64,000 nucleotides of DNA, taken from NCBI RefSeq assembly GCF_024623785.1, contig NZ_JANKBZ010000018.1:1-64000 (forward strand). The letters run 5' to 3'. The DNA is from Archangium lipolyticum. Its GTDB lineage: Bacteria; Myxococcota; Myxococcia; Myxococcales; Myxococcaceae. Shown in pieces: positions 17,075 through 29,440 of the stretch (its first letter is position 1; every line of letters begins with the position of its first letter). The translations under genes and the position numbers were made by a program. Under the pieces are notes generated by a model. It was not told the DNA's origin. It saw only the letters and a list, made by a program, of their open reading frames with translations, and searched no databases.

Positions 17075-20000
17075 CTACTTCCTTACCTGCACCTCCACAT
17101 CCGTACCCACCGCGACACGCAGCTCGCGGAGCTCGTCGGACGTGGCGAACAGCAGCAGCTCCTTCAACTTCGCCTTCGGCGCCACCCGGAAGGCCGAGCC
17201 CGTCTCCCCCATCACCATCCGCTTGACGGGTTCGCACTCGCTCGCGGCGAAGAGGCCGGCACGCGCCGCCGTCAGCTCCGCCCCCTCCAGGTACTGGCGC
17301 ACATCCGCGGGTGTGGCCGTGGGCAGATAGACCCGCGCCACCTTGGCCAGGGCCGCACGGCCCGGCTCGCCGATGCTCTTCTCCAACACCCGGCGCTCGG
17401 CGTCCACCATGCGCGGATCCACCGTGAAGCGCAGGTTGGGCACCACCAGGCTGAGCGCGGCCTGAACCACGGCCTCGAGCCGCTCCGGGGCCAGCCGCTG
17501 GCTGAAGGCCAGCTCCGGGCGCACCAGCGCGAGCGTCCGCCCGAGCAGGTAGTACGCCTCCTTCTGGCCCTGCTCCGCGAAGAAGCGTCCACCCGCGCGC
17601 ACGCAGGCCGGGTGCGTCTGCAGCACCTCCACGTTCACGAGCGGATCCGGCGCCGGATCATTGGAGCGCTTCGCCATGTTCTCGCGGCGGCTCACCAGGT
17701 GCGGCGAGTACAGCTCCACCGCGTCCAGCCCGAAGAGGCGCGCCACGTACCGGTAGTGCTGCACGTGGTACTCCTGCGCACTCGCCAGGTCGATGCGGTG
17801 CTTCTTCGGGACGATCTGGTAGTTCTGGTGAGGCACCGCGTACAGGTGACCCACCTGCTCGAAGAGCAGCCCCATCAGCTCGGTGAACGGCCCGCGCAGC
17901 TTCGGGTGCAGCAGGTGCGTCTGCCACATCCGGTCCGGTAGCGGCCGCTGGGCCACCTCCTTGCGCTTCGCGTAGGGCCCCAGCTTGGTGAGGATCTCCT
18001 TCTCGTCATCCCCCGCCTCGCCGAGCAGGCCCGACACCGCCTGCGCGGCCATCCACGCGCTGTCGTAGTCCTTGCGCAGCGCGGACAGACGCACCAGCTG
18101 CGAGACGACCTTGCGAGCCTCGTTCGTGTTCGGCAGGGCGCGGCGGAGCGCGGCGATGGCCTCGTCCTCCTTGCCCGGAGAGGCCGCCGCCAGCTCGGCG
18201 TAGATCTCCTGCACCTGCGCGTCGTCCGGGAGGCCCTTGGCGACGACACCGTAGGCCGCCACCGCGCCCTCCTGGTTCTTCAGCACCTGGCGGTACAGGT
18301 CACCCAGCGCCCGCCACAGCGCCATGCGCGCCACGTGCGTGTCGGGCGTCTTCGGCATGCGCCCGAGCATCTTCGCGTAGTTCTCCTCCAGCGCCTTCCA
18401 CTGGCCCGCGCCACCCAGCATCGCCTCGAGGGAACTGAAGGCCTCGACGAAGCGGTGATCCAGATCCAGCGCGGTGTTGAAGGCCACGGCCGCGCCATCC
18501 ACGTCGCGCAGCTCGTCCCGGCGCAGCTCGCCGAGCGCGAACCACACCCGCTTCGCCTTGTTCGGCTCGGCGGTGATCGCCGGCAGCCTCAGCATCCGCT
18601 CCAGCATGTCCGCGGCCTTCTGGCCCTGGCGCGTCTCACGCAACAGCACGTAGAGCGCGTCCAGCACCTCGGGCGACTCCGGTTGGATCTTGAGCGCCCC
18701 GGTGTACGCGTCGATGGCCTGATACGGATCCTTCAGCTTCTCGCGCGCCAGCTGGCCCAGCTCCAGGAAGACGCCCACCTTCGCCTCGCCCTCCAGCACG
18801 TTGGCCAGCTGCAGGCGGAGGTCGGCGGCCCGCTCCCACTTGCCGGCCTTGTCCATCAGCGCCACCAACGCACGCAGGGACGCCTCGTGGTTGGAGTCGA
18901 TGGCCAACGCCTTCTCGAAGTGATTCTGCGCGCGGTCCGCCTGGTTCAGCTTCGCGTAGATGTCACCCTGCTGCCAGTAGACCTCCACCACCTCCATGTC
19001 GGTGAGCTCTTCGCGGTGGTGGATGAGGATCGTCTGGAAGATGCGCAGCGCGTCCTCGTACCGCTTCGCGTGCACCAGCAGGTGGCCGTAGCCCTCGAGC
19101 GCCGGCAGGTAGGTGGCGTCGAGACCGTACGCCTTCTCGTAGGCATCGAGCGCCTTGTCGCGCTTGCCCAGCTTGTCCGCCACGTAGCCCTGCCGGTACA
19201 GCTGCCGGCAGAGATCCGCGGTGAGCGCGGCGTCCTTCTCCGCGATGGCCTTCTCCGCCATCTTGCGCACGACGATGTCGAGCATCCGCTCGGCCGTCAC
19301 CCAGTCCTCACGAGCGCTGTAGACGTCCGCGAGCGGACGCGCCGCCTCCAGGCTCTCCGGCGAGTACTTCAAGGCTTCCTCGAAGTAGGCCGTGGCCGTG
19401 TCCGGATCGCCCTTCGTCTCCGCGTTGTAGCGCGCCACCTCGAGCAGCGCGCGCGTCTTGGCCTCGCTGTCCTCGGTCTGCTGCGCTTCCTGGAGGAGCG
19501 TCTGCTCGTAGCCGGTCCAGTCCTTCTCCTGCTCCTGGATGCCCTTGAGGGCGCGGATGCTGGGCAGGTGGCCCGGGTCGATCGCGAGGGCCTGCTGGTA
19601 GCACGACCGGGCACTGCCCGTGTCCATCAGCATGTCCTCGTTCATCTTGCCCATGCGGAAGTGCAGCTCCACCGCGTCGGGCGCGTAGCCGGCGATCTGC
19701 GCCTCGCGCGCCAGCATCTCCAGCGCGAAGGGCCAGTTGCCGCTGCGCTCGTACAGTTTGCCGAGCGCGTGCAGCGCGGGCCGGCTCCCCGGATCCACCT
19801 CCAGCGCGTAGCTGTAGGTGTTCACCGCCCGGTCCACCTGCTTGAGCTGCTGGTGGTAGACGTTGCCGATCTCCACGTACAGCTCGGCCTGCTCCTGCGG
19901 AGACGTGGCCAGTTGCAGCTGCCGCTCGTAGGCCTGGACCAGATCCTCCCACCGCCCCTGCATGCGCCGCAGGCGGATCAGCGCCTTGATGGCCTGCAGG

Positions 20001-23000
20001 TTCTGCGGATCGATGGCCAGCACACCCTCGATGAAGGCGTCCGCGTTGGCCGGGTTCTGGTACTTGTCCTCCCAGATGCTCGCGCAGCGGAACAGCACGC
20101 GCACCCGCTCGCGGTAGTCGGTGATGACCTCGAGCATGCGCTCGTAGGTGGCGAGCAGCTCCGCCGGTTGATCCAGCCGCGTGTGCAACCGCTCCAGCGC
20201 ATCCAGCGCCTCACGGTTGTACGGCTCGAACTCCAGCGCCTGCCGGTACGCGACCACCGCGGCCTCGTCATCGCCGATGTCGCGCTCGTAGACGCCCGCG
20301 ATCTCCACCTGGATGCGCGCCCGCTCCTCCACCGTGGCCGCCAGGTCTCGCGCCCGGAGCAGCGTGGACGCCACGTCCGGCCACGACTTCTGGCGGCGGT
20401 AGAGGTCGGTGAGGACGCCCAGCGTCTCCGCGTCCGGCTCCAGGTCCAACGCACGCAACAGCGCGCCCGCGGCCTCCACCGGATCATCGTGGCGCTCGTC
20501 CCACACGCGGGCGATCTCCCGCAGGATGGCCTTGCGCGCCTCGATGGAACCGGCGGCCTCGATCTTTTGCTCCAGCGCCACCACGTACTCGCGGTCGCGG
20601 CCACGTCGCTGGAACATCCCCGCCAGCCCGTCGAGAGCCGTGACGTTCGTCGGATCGAACTCGAGGATCTTCCGCAGCGCGCCCTCGGCCGCCGTCGCGT
20701 CGTCCAGCTTCAGGTCGTGGACGCGTGCCAGCGTGGCGTACATCCGCTCGGCCAGCGGACCCCGGGGCAGGTTGTCCGCCACCTCCTCGTAGACGGCGGC
20801 GAGCTCCTCGTGCGAGCCCGTCTCGTCGGCGAGCCGCTCCACCTCCTCGCGCAGCGTGTCGTCCGCCGCGTCGATCTGCAGCGCGCGGCAGAGCGCCAGG
20901 AAGGCCACGTCCTTCTGGCCGAGCCGCTGCTCCTGAACCCTCGCCAGCTCCTTGAGGGTCGCCAGCTTCTCCTCTTCGGTGACGAGGTGCGGCAGGTAGC
21001 GGTCCACCACCTGCGCGTAGGCCCGCCAGTCGTTGTTCCCACGGTACAGCTCGCAGACGCGCTCGTAGGCCGTACGGTTGGCGGGGTCGATCTCCAGCAC
21101 CTTCTCCAACGCGCCGGCGGCCAGCTCGGGCTTGTTGCCCGCGCCGGACCACAGGTCCGCCACCGCGAACCACGTGGCCACCGCCTGGTCACGCTCCTCG
21201 GCCTGCTGGTGCACCTGCACCTTCAGCTCGAGCGCGCGCACCGCGTCGTTGTAGGCCCGCAGCGAGAGGAAGAGCGCGTGCACGCGCTCCAGGTCCGCCA
21301 CCGCGTGCGGCTCCACCTCCAGCGCGCGGCGAGCCGCGTCCAGGGCCTCCTCGCGACGGCTCACGCCCGCGAGCACCTCGGCCAGCCGCAGGCGCAGCGC
21401 CTTCACGCCCTCGGCCGAGTCCTGCAGCGGGATGAGCCGCCGCAAGACGCCCACCAGCTCCTCCGCCTGCCCCGTCTCCTCGTAGAGCTCGCGCAGGGTG
21501 TCCAGCACGCCCCGGTGCCGTGCGTCCCGCTCCAGCGCGGCCTTGAGGTAGGACACCGCCGCCTCGGGCTGCTTCAACAGCCGGTACAGCACCCGGCCCA
21601 GCCGCTCGTTGAGCCGCACCACCTCGCGCGGATCCAACGTCTGCGCCAGCCGATCGGCCAGCAGCTTGCGCAGCTCCTCGTGGCGGCCCGACTTCTCGTA
21701 GAGGGCCTCCAACGCGGTGAAGGCCTGCTCGTTGCGCGCGTTCTTCGCCAGCAGCTCGCGGTACAGCTCGATGGAGCGATCGATGTCCTCCAGCCCCTCG
21801 GCGGACACCTGCGCCATGCGCGTGAGCACGCGCTCGCGCTCCGGACCGGTGACGCGCTCGGCCTGCAGCTTGAGGATGTTGTACAGCTTGTCGTACGCAC
21901 CAGCCGAGTCGTAGATGGTCTCCAGCAACCGCGCCGAGGCCAGGTGCCCAGGCTCCAGCTCCAGCACCTGCTCGAACGCGGAGGCCGCGCGGTCCATGCT
22001 GTCCAGCTTCTCCTGGACGAGCTGGCCCAGGCGGAACAGGAAGCCCACCTTGTCCGCCTTCTCCTCCGCCGTGGAGGCCAGCGCCTCCAGCACGTTGGCC
22101 AGCTCCGGCCAGGCCTCCAGCGCGACGTACAGCCGATCCAGCGCGACCAGCGACTTCTGCTGCGACGTCGGATCCAGCGTGCGCGCACGCTCGTAGTAGA
22201 TGACGGCGCGCTCGGGCTCCTGCAGCCGCGACTCGAAGAGCTGGCCCAGCTTCAGGCACATCTCCGCCGCCTCGGAAGCCTCGGCCACGCGCGGCAGGGA
22301 CTCCTCGTAGACCACCACCAGCTCGTCGTACGAGCCAGCCGCGTCCGTGGCGTTCTCCAGCCGATGGCGCAGCTCGCCGTCGTTCGGGTCCTCCTTGAAG
22401 GCCCGGAAGAGCGCCAGGAAGGTGAGCTCCGGCTCCCCCTGGCTCTCGCGCAGCGTGGCCAGCTCGCTCAGCAGCGTCTTGCGCTCGTGCGCGTCCGGCG
22501 ACACACCCACCCGCGTCTCGATGAGCGACGCGAGCCGCCCGGCGTCACCGCTCGCCCGGAAGGCGCGCAGCAGCGTCTCCACCGCGAGCAGGTTCTGCGG
22601 CTCGCGGGCCACCAGCGCCTCCAGGCGGCCCACCGCGCCCGCGTGGTTGGGCTGCAGCGAGAGCACCTCGCCGTAGAGCGCCAGCGCGCCCGCCTTGTCC
22701 AGCAGCTTCGTCTCGCGCACCACCGCGAGGCGGAACTTCGGCTCCAGCCCCTCCTCGGGCGACACGAGCGCGATGCGGCGCGACAGTACGTCCGCCAGCT
22801 CCGGCCAGCGCTCCAGCTTCTGGCACAGGCCGTCCATCCGCGTCAGCGCGGCGGTGTCGTCCGGCTTCACGTCCAGCAGGCGACGCAGGGTGGCCAGTGC
22901 GCCCAGCCCGTCCTGCAGCTTCTCCTCCTGCAGCACGGCGATCTGCAACAGCACGGAGGCACGGCGGGCCGGCTCCTCGGCGCTCGCGAGCTGGCGGCGC

Positions 23001-26000
23001 AGCACCTCCAGCAGCTCCTGCGGCGTGCCCGAGTCGGCCACCAGCCGCGCCACGCTGTCGAGCGCGTCCGTGTCCGTGGGCCGCAGCGTCAGCACCTTGC
23101 GCCACGAGGCCAGCGCCTCGTCGTCCTCGCCCAGGCGCGCCTGAAGCTTCGCCAACGCCCGGTACAGCTCGGCGCGGGCGTTGTCCGACGCCCGGGGAGC
23201 GATCTCGGAGAGGACGGCCGCGAACTCCTCGGCGGCCCCCGCCTTGTCCACCAACGAGAGGCACAGCTCGAGCGTGCGCGCGTCATCCGGCTGCTCGCGC
23301 AGCGCGCGCGTGGCCGAGAGGAACGCCATCTCCGCGTTCTCCAGCGGGCCCGCGTACGTCTCCGCGATGCGGCGCAGCAGCGCCGCGCGCTCCTGCGGCA
23401 CCGGCTCGGCGGAGATGCGCGACTCCAGCATCTGCACCTGCTTGAGGTGGTCTCCCACCGCCGCGAACACCGGCTCGAGCGCCAGGGCGGCCTGGCCGCG
23501 CAGCGGGCTGTCCGAGCGTGCCATCTCCTCCAGCGCGCCCACGGCACCGGCGTGACCGGCCCGGCGGCGGAGCACCTCCTGGAACAGCGCGAGCGCTCCG
23601 CGCGGATCGTCCAGGCGGCTGAACTTCAAGCGGCCCAGGCGCACGCGCAGATCACTCCCCTCCTCCTGGGCGTTGCGCGCGTCGGTGAGCTGGATCTCCC
23701 GCTCGATGTGCTGCGCCAGCTCCGGCCAGCGCTCCATCTGCGTCAGCACGCGACCGAGCAGCTTGAGCGCGTTGGCGTCCTCGGGCCGGCGCTCGAGGAT
23801 ATCTCGGTACGTCTGTGCCGCGAGCGCCTTGTCGGAGAGCGTCTCCTCGGCGAGGTGCGCCAGCTCGAAGAGCACGTTCACCTGGGTGCTGACGGACGAC
23901 TCGGCCGCCACCTGCCGGCGCATCACCAGCGCCAGCTCGCGGGTCGCACCGGTGCGCCGGTGCACGCGGGCGATGGACTCCAGCACCTGCTTGTTCTGCG
24001 GATCGCGCCGGCTGACCTCCTCCAGCGCGCGCACCGCCAGGTCGTAGCGCTTGAGGCGCCCGTCGTAGATGCCCGCGAGCCGCCGCCACAGGTCGCCCGC
24101 CAGGGGCTCCGTGGCACCCCGGTCGAGCTGATCCTCGTACGCCGCCGCGACCTCCTCGAAGGAGCCGGAGTCGGCCGCGAGCCGCTCCAGGTCATCGCGT
24201 ACGCCGTCATCCTGCGGGGACTCGTTGAAGGCACGCAGGCGCGCGGCGAAGGCGAGCGACGTCTGCCCGAGCGCCTCGCGCAGGGTGGCGATCTCCTGGA
24301 TGCGCTCCAGCTTCTGCGCGGGCACCGTCCCCGGCAGCAGCACCTCCAGCACCTCCACCAGCTTCCGGGTGTCGTTGAGGCCGCGGTAGACCGGCTCCAG
24401 CAGCCGCGCCGCCTCCACGCGCTGCGCGTCGACCTGGAGCATGCGCTCCAGACCGGCGACGGCCTGCGGATCTCCCGGGGCCAGCCCCATCAGCGCGCGG
24501 TACGCGCTCAGCGCCTCGGCGTGGCTGCCCTCCTTCTCCAGCAGCTGCGCCCGGCGCAGGATGAAGCCGCGGCGGGACTCGACGTCCGTGGCCAGCTCGG
24601 AGAGCTGGTGCAGCACGTCCGCCTGCTCCACGAAGCGCCGCGTCTTGGCGAACAGCTTGTCCAGCGCGAGCAGGCCGTCGGCCGCCTTGCGGATGGCCAG
24701 CGCCGAGCGCCACGTCTCGATGGCCTTCGCGTCATCGCCCGCGGCGGCGAAGGACTCGCCCGCCTTCACCAGCAGGGCGCGCCGCTCCTCGGGATCCTTG
24801 GCCAGCGTCGACTGGGTGGCGTAGACCTCGGAGAGGTTCTTCGCGTTCTGCCCCCGCTCGTACAGGCGCGACAGGGCCTCGAGCGCCTGCCGATCCTGCG
24901 GCGCGTCCTCGAGGATCTTCTTCCAGACGCTGGTGGCCTCCTCCGTCTGGCCGAGCTGCTCGCGCAGCTCCGCGGACCGCCGCAGCAGCCCGACCGCCGA
25001 CGCGTCACCCTCGGGCAGATCCGAGGCGGCCTCCTCGTACAGCTCGGCCAGCATCTCGTGCGAGCCCGTCTCGCGCGCGAGCCGCTCCAGCTCCGACTGC
25101 AGGCCCTCGCGATCCAACCCGAGCGAGAAGGACTTCACCGCCGCCATGAAGGCGAGCGACGGCTGCTGCATGTCCTGCTCGTAGATGCGGCGGATGTCCG
25201 CGGCGAGCTGCGCCTTCTCCGTGCTGAGCGCGGAGTCCATGCGCGCCTCGCGCAGCGCCACGCGGCGCTGGTGGTCGCCCAGCCGGGCCAGCACCGGATC
25301 CAACACATCCAGCGCTCCCGCGCTCATCGGCACCGCGGCCTTCACCCACTCCTCGAGCGCCGAGCGCGAGCCGGGGTGACCGGGGTCCTCGGAGAGGATG
25401 CCCTGGTAGAGCTGCAATGCCGCGTTGGGGTCATCCAGGCGGGTGCGCAGCAGCTCGGCGAGGCGGAAGGAGACCTCGCGGCCCTGCGGGCTCTGTCCCT
25501 CCTGCGTCCGGCGCAGACCGAGCGCCCACGCCAGGTCCTTCGGGCGGTTGAGCTCGTTGTAGAGGCGATCCAGGGAGGTGGCGGCCTCGCGCTGCAGCGG
25601 ATCCCGCTCGGCGATGGCACGCCACGCGGCGGCGGCGCTCTCCTTGTCGGACAGCTTCGACTCGTGCAGCAGGGCGGCCTCGCGCAGGTGCGCGAGCTGC
25701 TCGGCCGGCTCGGCCGCGGCGGCGGCGAGCTTCTCCAGCACCTCGGCGAGCGCGGCCCACTCCTCGCCCGCGCGGTGCAGGCGCTGCAGTGCGCGCAGGC
25801 AGTCGAGGTTGCCCGGCTCCAGCTGCAACAGGGCGCGCAGCGACTTCACCGCGGCGTCGCGATCGTCGAGCTTCTTCTCCTGGACCTCGGCCAGCTCGCG
25901 CAGGAGTCCGGCCCGGGCGGCACCCGTGCTCCCCTCCTCCGTCAGCTCGATGAGGATCTCCGCGAAGGCGTCCAGCGAGTCCGCGTCCTCGGCGGCCTGG

Positions 26001-29000
26001 CGCGCGGCGGCGCGCAGGGGCAGATCCCCCGGCGCCAGGCGCAGGGCCCGGGCGAGCGAGGCGAAGGCCAGCTCGGGCTGGCGCAGCTGCGTCAGGTGCA
26101 CCTGGGCGGCCTGGCGGAGCGCCAGCACCCGGGCCGCGTCGTCGCGCGCCACCTCGGCGAGCACGTCCAGCGCGGCCACCAGCTTGCGGTGGTCCTTGGT
26201 GGCCTCGTAGGCGGGAATGAGGGCCCTCGCGGCCTCCTCGCGCGCGTTGCCATCGGCGAGCATTCCCTCGAGCGCGGCACGGGCATCCGTGTCGGAGGGG
26301 CGCTGGCGGAGGATGTCCGCGAAGCTGCGCACCACGTCCGTGCGGTCACCCGACGAGTCCTGCAACACCTGCGAGCGCTTGAGCGTCAGCCGCGCCACGC
26401 GATCCAGGTCGCCCGCGTCCTCCGCGAGCGCGATCTGCCGTGCCAGCACCTCGCCCAGCTCGCGCTTGCGGCCGGCCTTCTCGTACAGATCGGCCAGACG
26501 CGGCAGGTGACGCACCTCGTCCGCGCCCGAGTGGATGGCGGCCTGGAGCGCCTCGGCGGCCTGCAACGGACGGCCCAGCTCGGCGTTGAGCTCCACGAGC
26601 TGCATCTGCAGCTCCACCTTCTCCGCCTTGGTGGCCGTCAGGATGAGCTTGCGCAGCAGCGCGTCCGCGTCCGCCGCGCGCCCCGCCTTGCCGTACAGCT
26701 TGATGAGCCGGCTGAGGACCTCGGGCGACTCGGGCACCCGCTGCAGCGCGACCTCCAGCGAGCTGATGGCCTCCGGGAGCGCCCCGGACTCGTCGGCCAG
26801 CTTCGAGGCCTCGGAGAGCAGCTGCACCGCGAGCGCGGGCGCCTCCGCCTCCGTGGCCAGCGCCTTCAGCACGCGCACCAGCTCGGCGTGGGCCGACAGG
26901 TCGTGCGCCAGACGCGCCGCCTCGGCGCGGTTCACCTCGTCCGCGGGGGCCTCGCGAATGGCCTTCATGCGCAGATCGAAGGCGGCCCGGCCGTCGGCGA
27001 GCTGCTTCTCGTGGATGCCGGCGATCTGACCGTACAGCCGCTGGCGCACCGCCGCGTCCTGGGTAGCCTCGAGCTGCTGCAGCATCGCGGTCACCTGGCG
27101 CTGGTGGTCACCGTTGCGGCCGTAGTGGCCCGCGAGCGCCTCGGCGATCTCCGCCGTGCGCACGCCCGCCGCCGCGAGCCGCTCGAGCCCGCCCAGCACC
27201 ACCCCCGTGGAGACGTTCTCCGCGAGCAGCTGCAGGAAGAGGCCCGCCGCCTCCTGCGGACGGTTCAGGCGCTCGGCGTACAGGCGGGCCTGACGTCCCG
27301 CCCAATCGGTGCGCTCCACCTGCGTCTCGGCCAGCTTCGCCAGCTTGCCGGCCAGCGCCGCGGCCTCCTCGAACTTCGACAGCGCCACACACACCGCCTG
27401 CAGGCGCCGCACGGGACCCGGGTCCTCCGGGGAGAGCTTCACCAGCTCGCGCACCATCGGCTCCAGCTCCGCCGGAGACGCACCGGTGGCCTCGCGCCGG
27501 GCGATCTCCCCTTCCAGACGCACCTTCGGGTCATCCGCGAGCGCGGCGGCGCCCCGGAGCGACTTCACCGCCTCCTGCGCGGCGCTGTCACCCGGAGCGC
27601 GCGCGAGCACCTCCCGCCAGGCCGCCTCGGCGCCCGCGGGATCCGCCAGCGAGCCCTGCAGCAGCTGCGCGAGGTGCCGCCAGAGCGGGAGGGAGGCCTC
27701 GGGAGGCGCGACCTGGGCCGCACGCCGAATCGCCGCCGCGAGCGCGGGCTCCGCGTGGGCCTTGCTCGCGTGCTCCAGCACGGAGTCCAGCAGCAGGGGC
27801 CGGGTCGGATCCAACGCCAGGGCGCGGGCCAGCACCTCGAAGGCACCCCGCGCGTTGTCCGCCTCCTCGTAGAGGAGAGCGAGTCCCTCGCAGAAGGCCA
27901 CGCGCTCGGCGCGCGGACGCGGGGCGAGCATCGCCAGGTCCAGCAGTGGCTCCAGCCCCTCGAAGTTCTCCTCCTCCGCCAGCAGGCGGACGAGCTGGAA
28001 GGCCGCGAGCGCGTTGGCCGGATCCACCTTGAGGGCGGCCTCGAGGTGCACCTTCGCCGCGTCACCGTCCTTCTGATGCAGGCAGAGGTCCGCCAGGCGC
28101 AGCCGCAGGGCCACCTGCGTCACGCGGTCCTTCACCGTGCCGAGGTAGCGCTCCAGCATGGCGAGCGCCTCCGCCCCACGGCCCTGCTCCAGCAGCAGCT
28201 CCGCGCCCAGGCTCGCCACGTCCGCGCGAGCCGGATCCACCGATACGGCCTTCTCGAAGGCGGCGAGCGCCCCGGCCGCGTCATTCAGCCGCGTGAGCCG
28301 CAGCGTGCCCAGCCGCAGCCAGAGGTCCACCTGCGCGTTGCGCTCGCGGGCCTCGTTCGCCAGCGTCTCGATCCACGCCTGCGCCGGAGTGAAGTCCCCA
28401 TTGCGCTCGGCCACGCGCTCGATGAGGTTGAGGGCCTCGGGCATACCGGGCCACAGCAGGAAGCAGCGGTCCAGCGCCTCCTTCACCTTGTCCACCGCGG
28501 CCGGCTCGTACCAGGCGTGCAGCTTGGCCACCAGGAGGGACAGCCGCGCCGCGCTCTTGCGATCGCGCTCCTCCAGCGACATGCCGCGCAGCATGCGGGC
28601 ACGCTCGCGCCACGTCTGCTCGAAGCGCTGCAGCGTCTGCGTGGCCTTCTCCGCCCGCGCGTTCTGCGGATCCAGCTCCCGCACCACGGCCAGCGCCTGC
28701 TGGGCGAGCACGTGCTCGGTGGGGTCCTCCACCAACCGCTCGGCGAAGGCCACGTACTCCTCCACCATGCCCTCGCCACCGAGCGTGGCGCGCTCGCGCT
28801 CCAGCGATTCGAAGACGGGCTGGAAGCGCTCCTCGGACAGGAGCAGCTGGCGCGCGCGCTTGAAGGTGGCGCGCTCCGGCTTCGCGCGAGCGGCGCGCTG
28901 CAGGCACAGCACCGCGCGGTCGCGCCGGAACAGCTTCTGCTCGTGGAGGTTGGCCGCCTTCATGAAGGACGCCGCGGCCTCCTCACCCTGGCTCAGGGCG

Positions 29001-29341
29001 CCCAGGCGCTCCAGCACGTCGACGAGCCCGGCCATGTCCTGGCGCGCCTCGTAGACGGTCCTCAACCCGCGCAGCACGGGGCGAACGTCCTCGGCGATCA
29101 GCAGCGCGCGCCGCAGCAGCTCTTCCGAGCGGGCCGGGTTGCGCAACCGCTCGTAGGAGAGCTGAGCCGCGCGAACCAGCACCCGCGTTGCCTCGGCGGC
29201 GGGAGTCTCCCGCGCACGTCCCTCGTAAAGACGGATGAGGTCCTCAACTCGGCCTGCCTTCTCGAGTGCGGCTTCCGCTTCGGCGAAAGGCCGGTCGGAA
29301 ACGACACGCTCGGCGGGTCGACGGAGGTTCGGCTGGTCCAT
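17075..29341 (-). CDS. gltI: Giant cytoplasmic TPR protein GltI (AgmK)
   Basis: A 4088-residue protein made almost wholly of TPR and related helical hairpins, by eye more than a hundred 34-residue units (for example [39 protein letters not shown]). The order of repeats has a longer super-period: segments with 'LYEEAAS' or 'VYEEVAD' and 'DETGSHEEL' recur every few hundred residues. The last ~330 residues (from [20 protein letters not shown]) are a distinct conserved non-TPR domain. No signal peptide, so it is cytoplasmic, as AgmK/GltI is in Myxococcus, where it scaffolds focal-adhesion assembly. The start MDQPNLRRP has no strong SD. It lies 99 bases after the preceding gene in the cluster. The uninterrupted 12.3-kb frame argues for strong selection. 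Confidence 0.95.
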   Translation of the reverse strand: MDQPNLRRPAERVVSDRPFAEAEAALEKAGRVEDLIRLYEGRARETPAAEATRVLVRAAQLSYERLRNPARSEELLRRALLIAEDVRPVLRGLRTVYEARQDMAGLVDVLERLGALSQGEEAAASFMKAANLHEQKLFRRDRAVLCLQRAARAKPERATFKRARQLLLSEERFQPVFESLERERATLGGEGMVEEYVAFAERLVEDPTEHVLAQQALAVVRELDPQNARAEKATQTLQRFEQTWRERARMLRGMSLEERDRKSAARLSLLVAKLHAWYEPAAVDKVKEALDRCFLLWPGMPEALNLIERVAERNGDFTPAQAWIETLANEARERNAQVDLWLRLGTLRLTRLNDAAGALAAFEKAVSVDPARADVASLGAELLLEQGRGAEALAMLERYLGTVKDRVTQVALRLRLADLCLHQKDGDAAKVHLEAALKVDPANALAAFQLVRLLAEEENFEGLEPLLDLAMLAPRPRAERVAFCEGLALLYEEADNARGAFEVLARALALDPTRPLLLDSVLEHASKAHAEPALAAAIRRAAQVAPPEASLPLWRHLAQLLQGSLADPAGAEAAWREVLARAPGDSAAQEAVKSLRGAAALADDPKVRLEGEIARREATGASPAELEPMVRELVKLSPEDPGPVRRLQAVCVALSKFEEAAALAGKLAKLAETQVERTDWAGRQARLYAERLNRPQEAAGLFLQLLAENVSTGVVLGGLERLAAAGVRTAEIAEALAGHYGRNGDHQRQVTAMLQQLEATQDAAVRQRLYGQIAGIHEKQLADGRAAFDLRMKAIREAPADEVNRAEAARLAHDLSAHAELVRVLKALATEAEAPALAVQLLSEASKLADESGALPEAISSLEVALQRVPESPEVLSRLIKLYGKAGRAADADALLRKLILTATKAEKVELQMQLVELNAELGRPLQAAEALQAAIHSGADEVRHLPRLADLYEKAGRKRELGEVLARQIALAEDAGDLDRVARLTLKRSQVLQDSSGDRTDVVRSFADILRQRPSDTDARAALEGMLADGNAREEAARALIPAYEATKDHRKLVAALDVLAEVARDDAARVLALRQAAQVHLTQLRQPELAFASLARALRLAPGDLPLRAAARQAAEDADSLDAFAEILIELTEEGSTGAARAGLLRELAEVQEKKLDDRDAAVKSLRALLQLEPGNLDCLRALQRLHRAGEEWAALAEVLEKLAAAAAEPAEQLAHLREAALLHESKLSDKESAAAAWRAIAERDPLQREAATSLDRLYNELNRPKDLAWALGLRRTQEGQSPQGREVSFRLAELLRTRLDDPNAALQLYQGILSEDPGHPGSRSALEEWVKAAVPMSAGALDVLDPVLARLGDHQRRVALREARMDSALSTEKAQLAADIRRIYEQDMQQPSLAFMAAVKSFSLGLDREGLQSELERLARETGSHEMLAELYEEAASDLPEGDASAVGLLRRSAELREQLGQTEEATSVWKKILEDAPQDRQALEALSRLYERGQNAKNLSEVYATQSTLAKDPEERRALLVKAGESFAAAGDDAKAIETWRSALAIRKAADGLLALDKLFAKTRRFVEQADVLHQLSELATDVESRRGFILRRAQLLEKEGSHAEALSAYRALMGLAPGDPQAVAGLERMLQVDAQRVEAARLLEPVYRGLNDTRKLVEVLEVLLPGTVPAQKLERIQEIATLREALGQTSLAFAARLRAFNESPQDDGVRDDLERLAADSGSFEEVAAAYEDQLDRGATEPLAGDLWRRLAGIYDGRLKRYDLAVRALEEVSRRDPQNKQVLESIARVHRRTGATRELALVMRRQVAAESSVSTQVNVLFELAHLAEETLSDKALAAQTYRDILERRPEDANALKLLGRVLTQMERWPELAQHIEREIQLTDARNAQEEGSDLRVRLGRLKFSRLDDPRGALALFQEVLRRRAGHAGAVGALEEMARSDSPLRGQAALALEPVFAAVGDHLKQVQMLESRISAEPVPQERAALLRRIAETYAGPLENAEMAFLSATRALREQPDDARTLELCLSLVDKAGAAEEFAAVLSEIAPRASDNARAELYRALAKLQARLGEDDEALASWRKVLTLRPTDTDALDSVARLVADSGTPQELLEVLRRQLASAEEPARRASVLLQIAVLQEEKLQDGLGALATLRRLLDVKPDDTAALTRMDGLCQKLERWPELADVLSRRIALVSPEEGLEPKFRLAVVRETKLLDKAGALALYGEVLSLQPNHAGAVGRLEALVAREPQNLLAVETLLRAFRASGDAGRLASLIETRVGVSPDAHERKTLLSELATLRESQGEPELTFLALFRAFKEDPNDGELRHRLENATDAAGSYDELVVVYEESLPRVAEASEAAEMCLKLGQLFESRLQEPERAVIYYERARTLDPTSQQKSLVALDRLYVALEAWPELANVLEALASTAEEKADKVGFLFRLGQLVQEKLDSMDRAASAFEQVLELEPGHLASARLLETIYDSAGAYDKLYNILKLQAERVTGPERERVLTRMAQVSAEGLEDIDRSIELYRELLAKNARNEQAFTALEALYEKSGRHEELRKLLADRLAQTLDPREVVRLNERLGRVLYRLLKQPEAAVSYLKAALERDARHRGVLDTLRELYEETGQAEELVGVLRRLIPLQDSAEGVKALRLRLAEVLAGVSRREEALDAARRALEVEPHAVADLERVHALFLSLRAYNDAVRALELKVQVHQQAEERDQAVATWFAVADLWSGAGNKPELAAGALEKVLEIDPANRTAYERVCELYRGNNDWRAYAQVVDRYLPHLVTEEEKLATLKELARVQEQRLGQKDVAFLALCRALQIDAADDTLREEVERLADETGSHEELAAVYEEVADNLPRGPLAERMYATLARVHDLKLDDATAAEGALRKILEFDPTNVTALDGLAGMFQRRGRDREYVVALEQKIEAAGSIEARKAILREIARVWDERHDDPVEAAGALLRALDLEPDAETLGVLTDLYRRQKSWPDVASTLLRARDLAATVEERARIQVEIAGVYERDIGDDEAAVVAYRQALEFEPYNREALDALERLHTRLDQPAELLATYERMLEVITDYRERVRVLFRCASIWEDKYQNPANADAFIEGVLAIDPQNLQAIKALIRLRRMQGRWEDLVQAYERQLQLATSPQEQAELYVEIGNVYHQQLKQVDRAVNTYSYALEVDPGSRPALHALGKLYERSGNWPFALEMLAREAQIAGYAPDAVELHFRMGKMNEDMLMDTGSARSCYQQALAIDPGHLPSIRALKGIQEQEKDWTGYEQTLLQEAQQTEDSEAKTRALLEVARYNAETKGDPDTATAYFEEALKYSPESLEAARPLADVYSAREDWVTAERMLDIVVRKMAEKAIAEKDAALTADLCRQLYRQGYVADKLGKRDKALDAYEKAYGLDATYLPALEGYGHLLVHAKRYEDALRIFQTILIHHREELTDMEVVEVYWQQGDIYAKLNQADRAQNHFEKALAIDSNHEASLRALVALMDKAGKWERAADLRLQLANVLEGEAKVGVFLELGQLAREKLKDPYQAIDAYTGALKIQPESPEVLDALYVLLRETRQGQKAADMLERMLRLPAITAEPNKAKRVWFALGELRRDELRDVDGAAVAFNTALDLDHRFVEAFSSLEAMLGGAGQWKALEENYAKMLGRMPKTPDTHVARMALWRALGDLYRQVLKNQEGAVAAYGVVAKGLPDDAQVQEIYAELAAASPGKEDEAIAALRRALPNTNEARKVVSQLVRLSALRKDYDSAWMAAQAVSGLLGEAGDDEKEILTKLGPYAKRKEVAQRPLPDRMWQTHLLHPKLRGPFTELMGLLFEQVGHLYAVPHQNYQIVPKKHRIDLASAQEYHVQHYRYVARLFGLDAVELYSPHLVSRRENMAKRSNDPAPDPLVNVEVLQTHPACVRAGGRFFAEQGQKEAYYLLGRTLALVRPELAFSQRLAPERLEAVVQAALSLVVPNLRFTVDPRMVDAERRVLEKSIGEPGRAALAKVARVYLPTATPADVRQYLEGAELTAARAGLFAASECEPVKRMVMGETGSAFRVAPKAKLKELLLFATSDELRELRVAVGTDVEVQVRK

Positions 29342-29440
29342 GTAAGGCGGGCCTCGCGAAAAGAAAGGGGGCGGAGAGCGGGACTCTACAGCCCGCTCAC
29401 CACCCCCCGCAATCGCGCAAATCCCGCCAACTGTCGAGAT

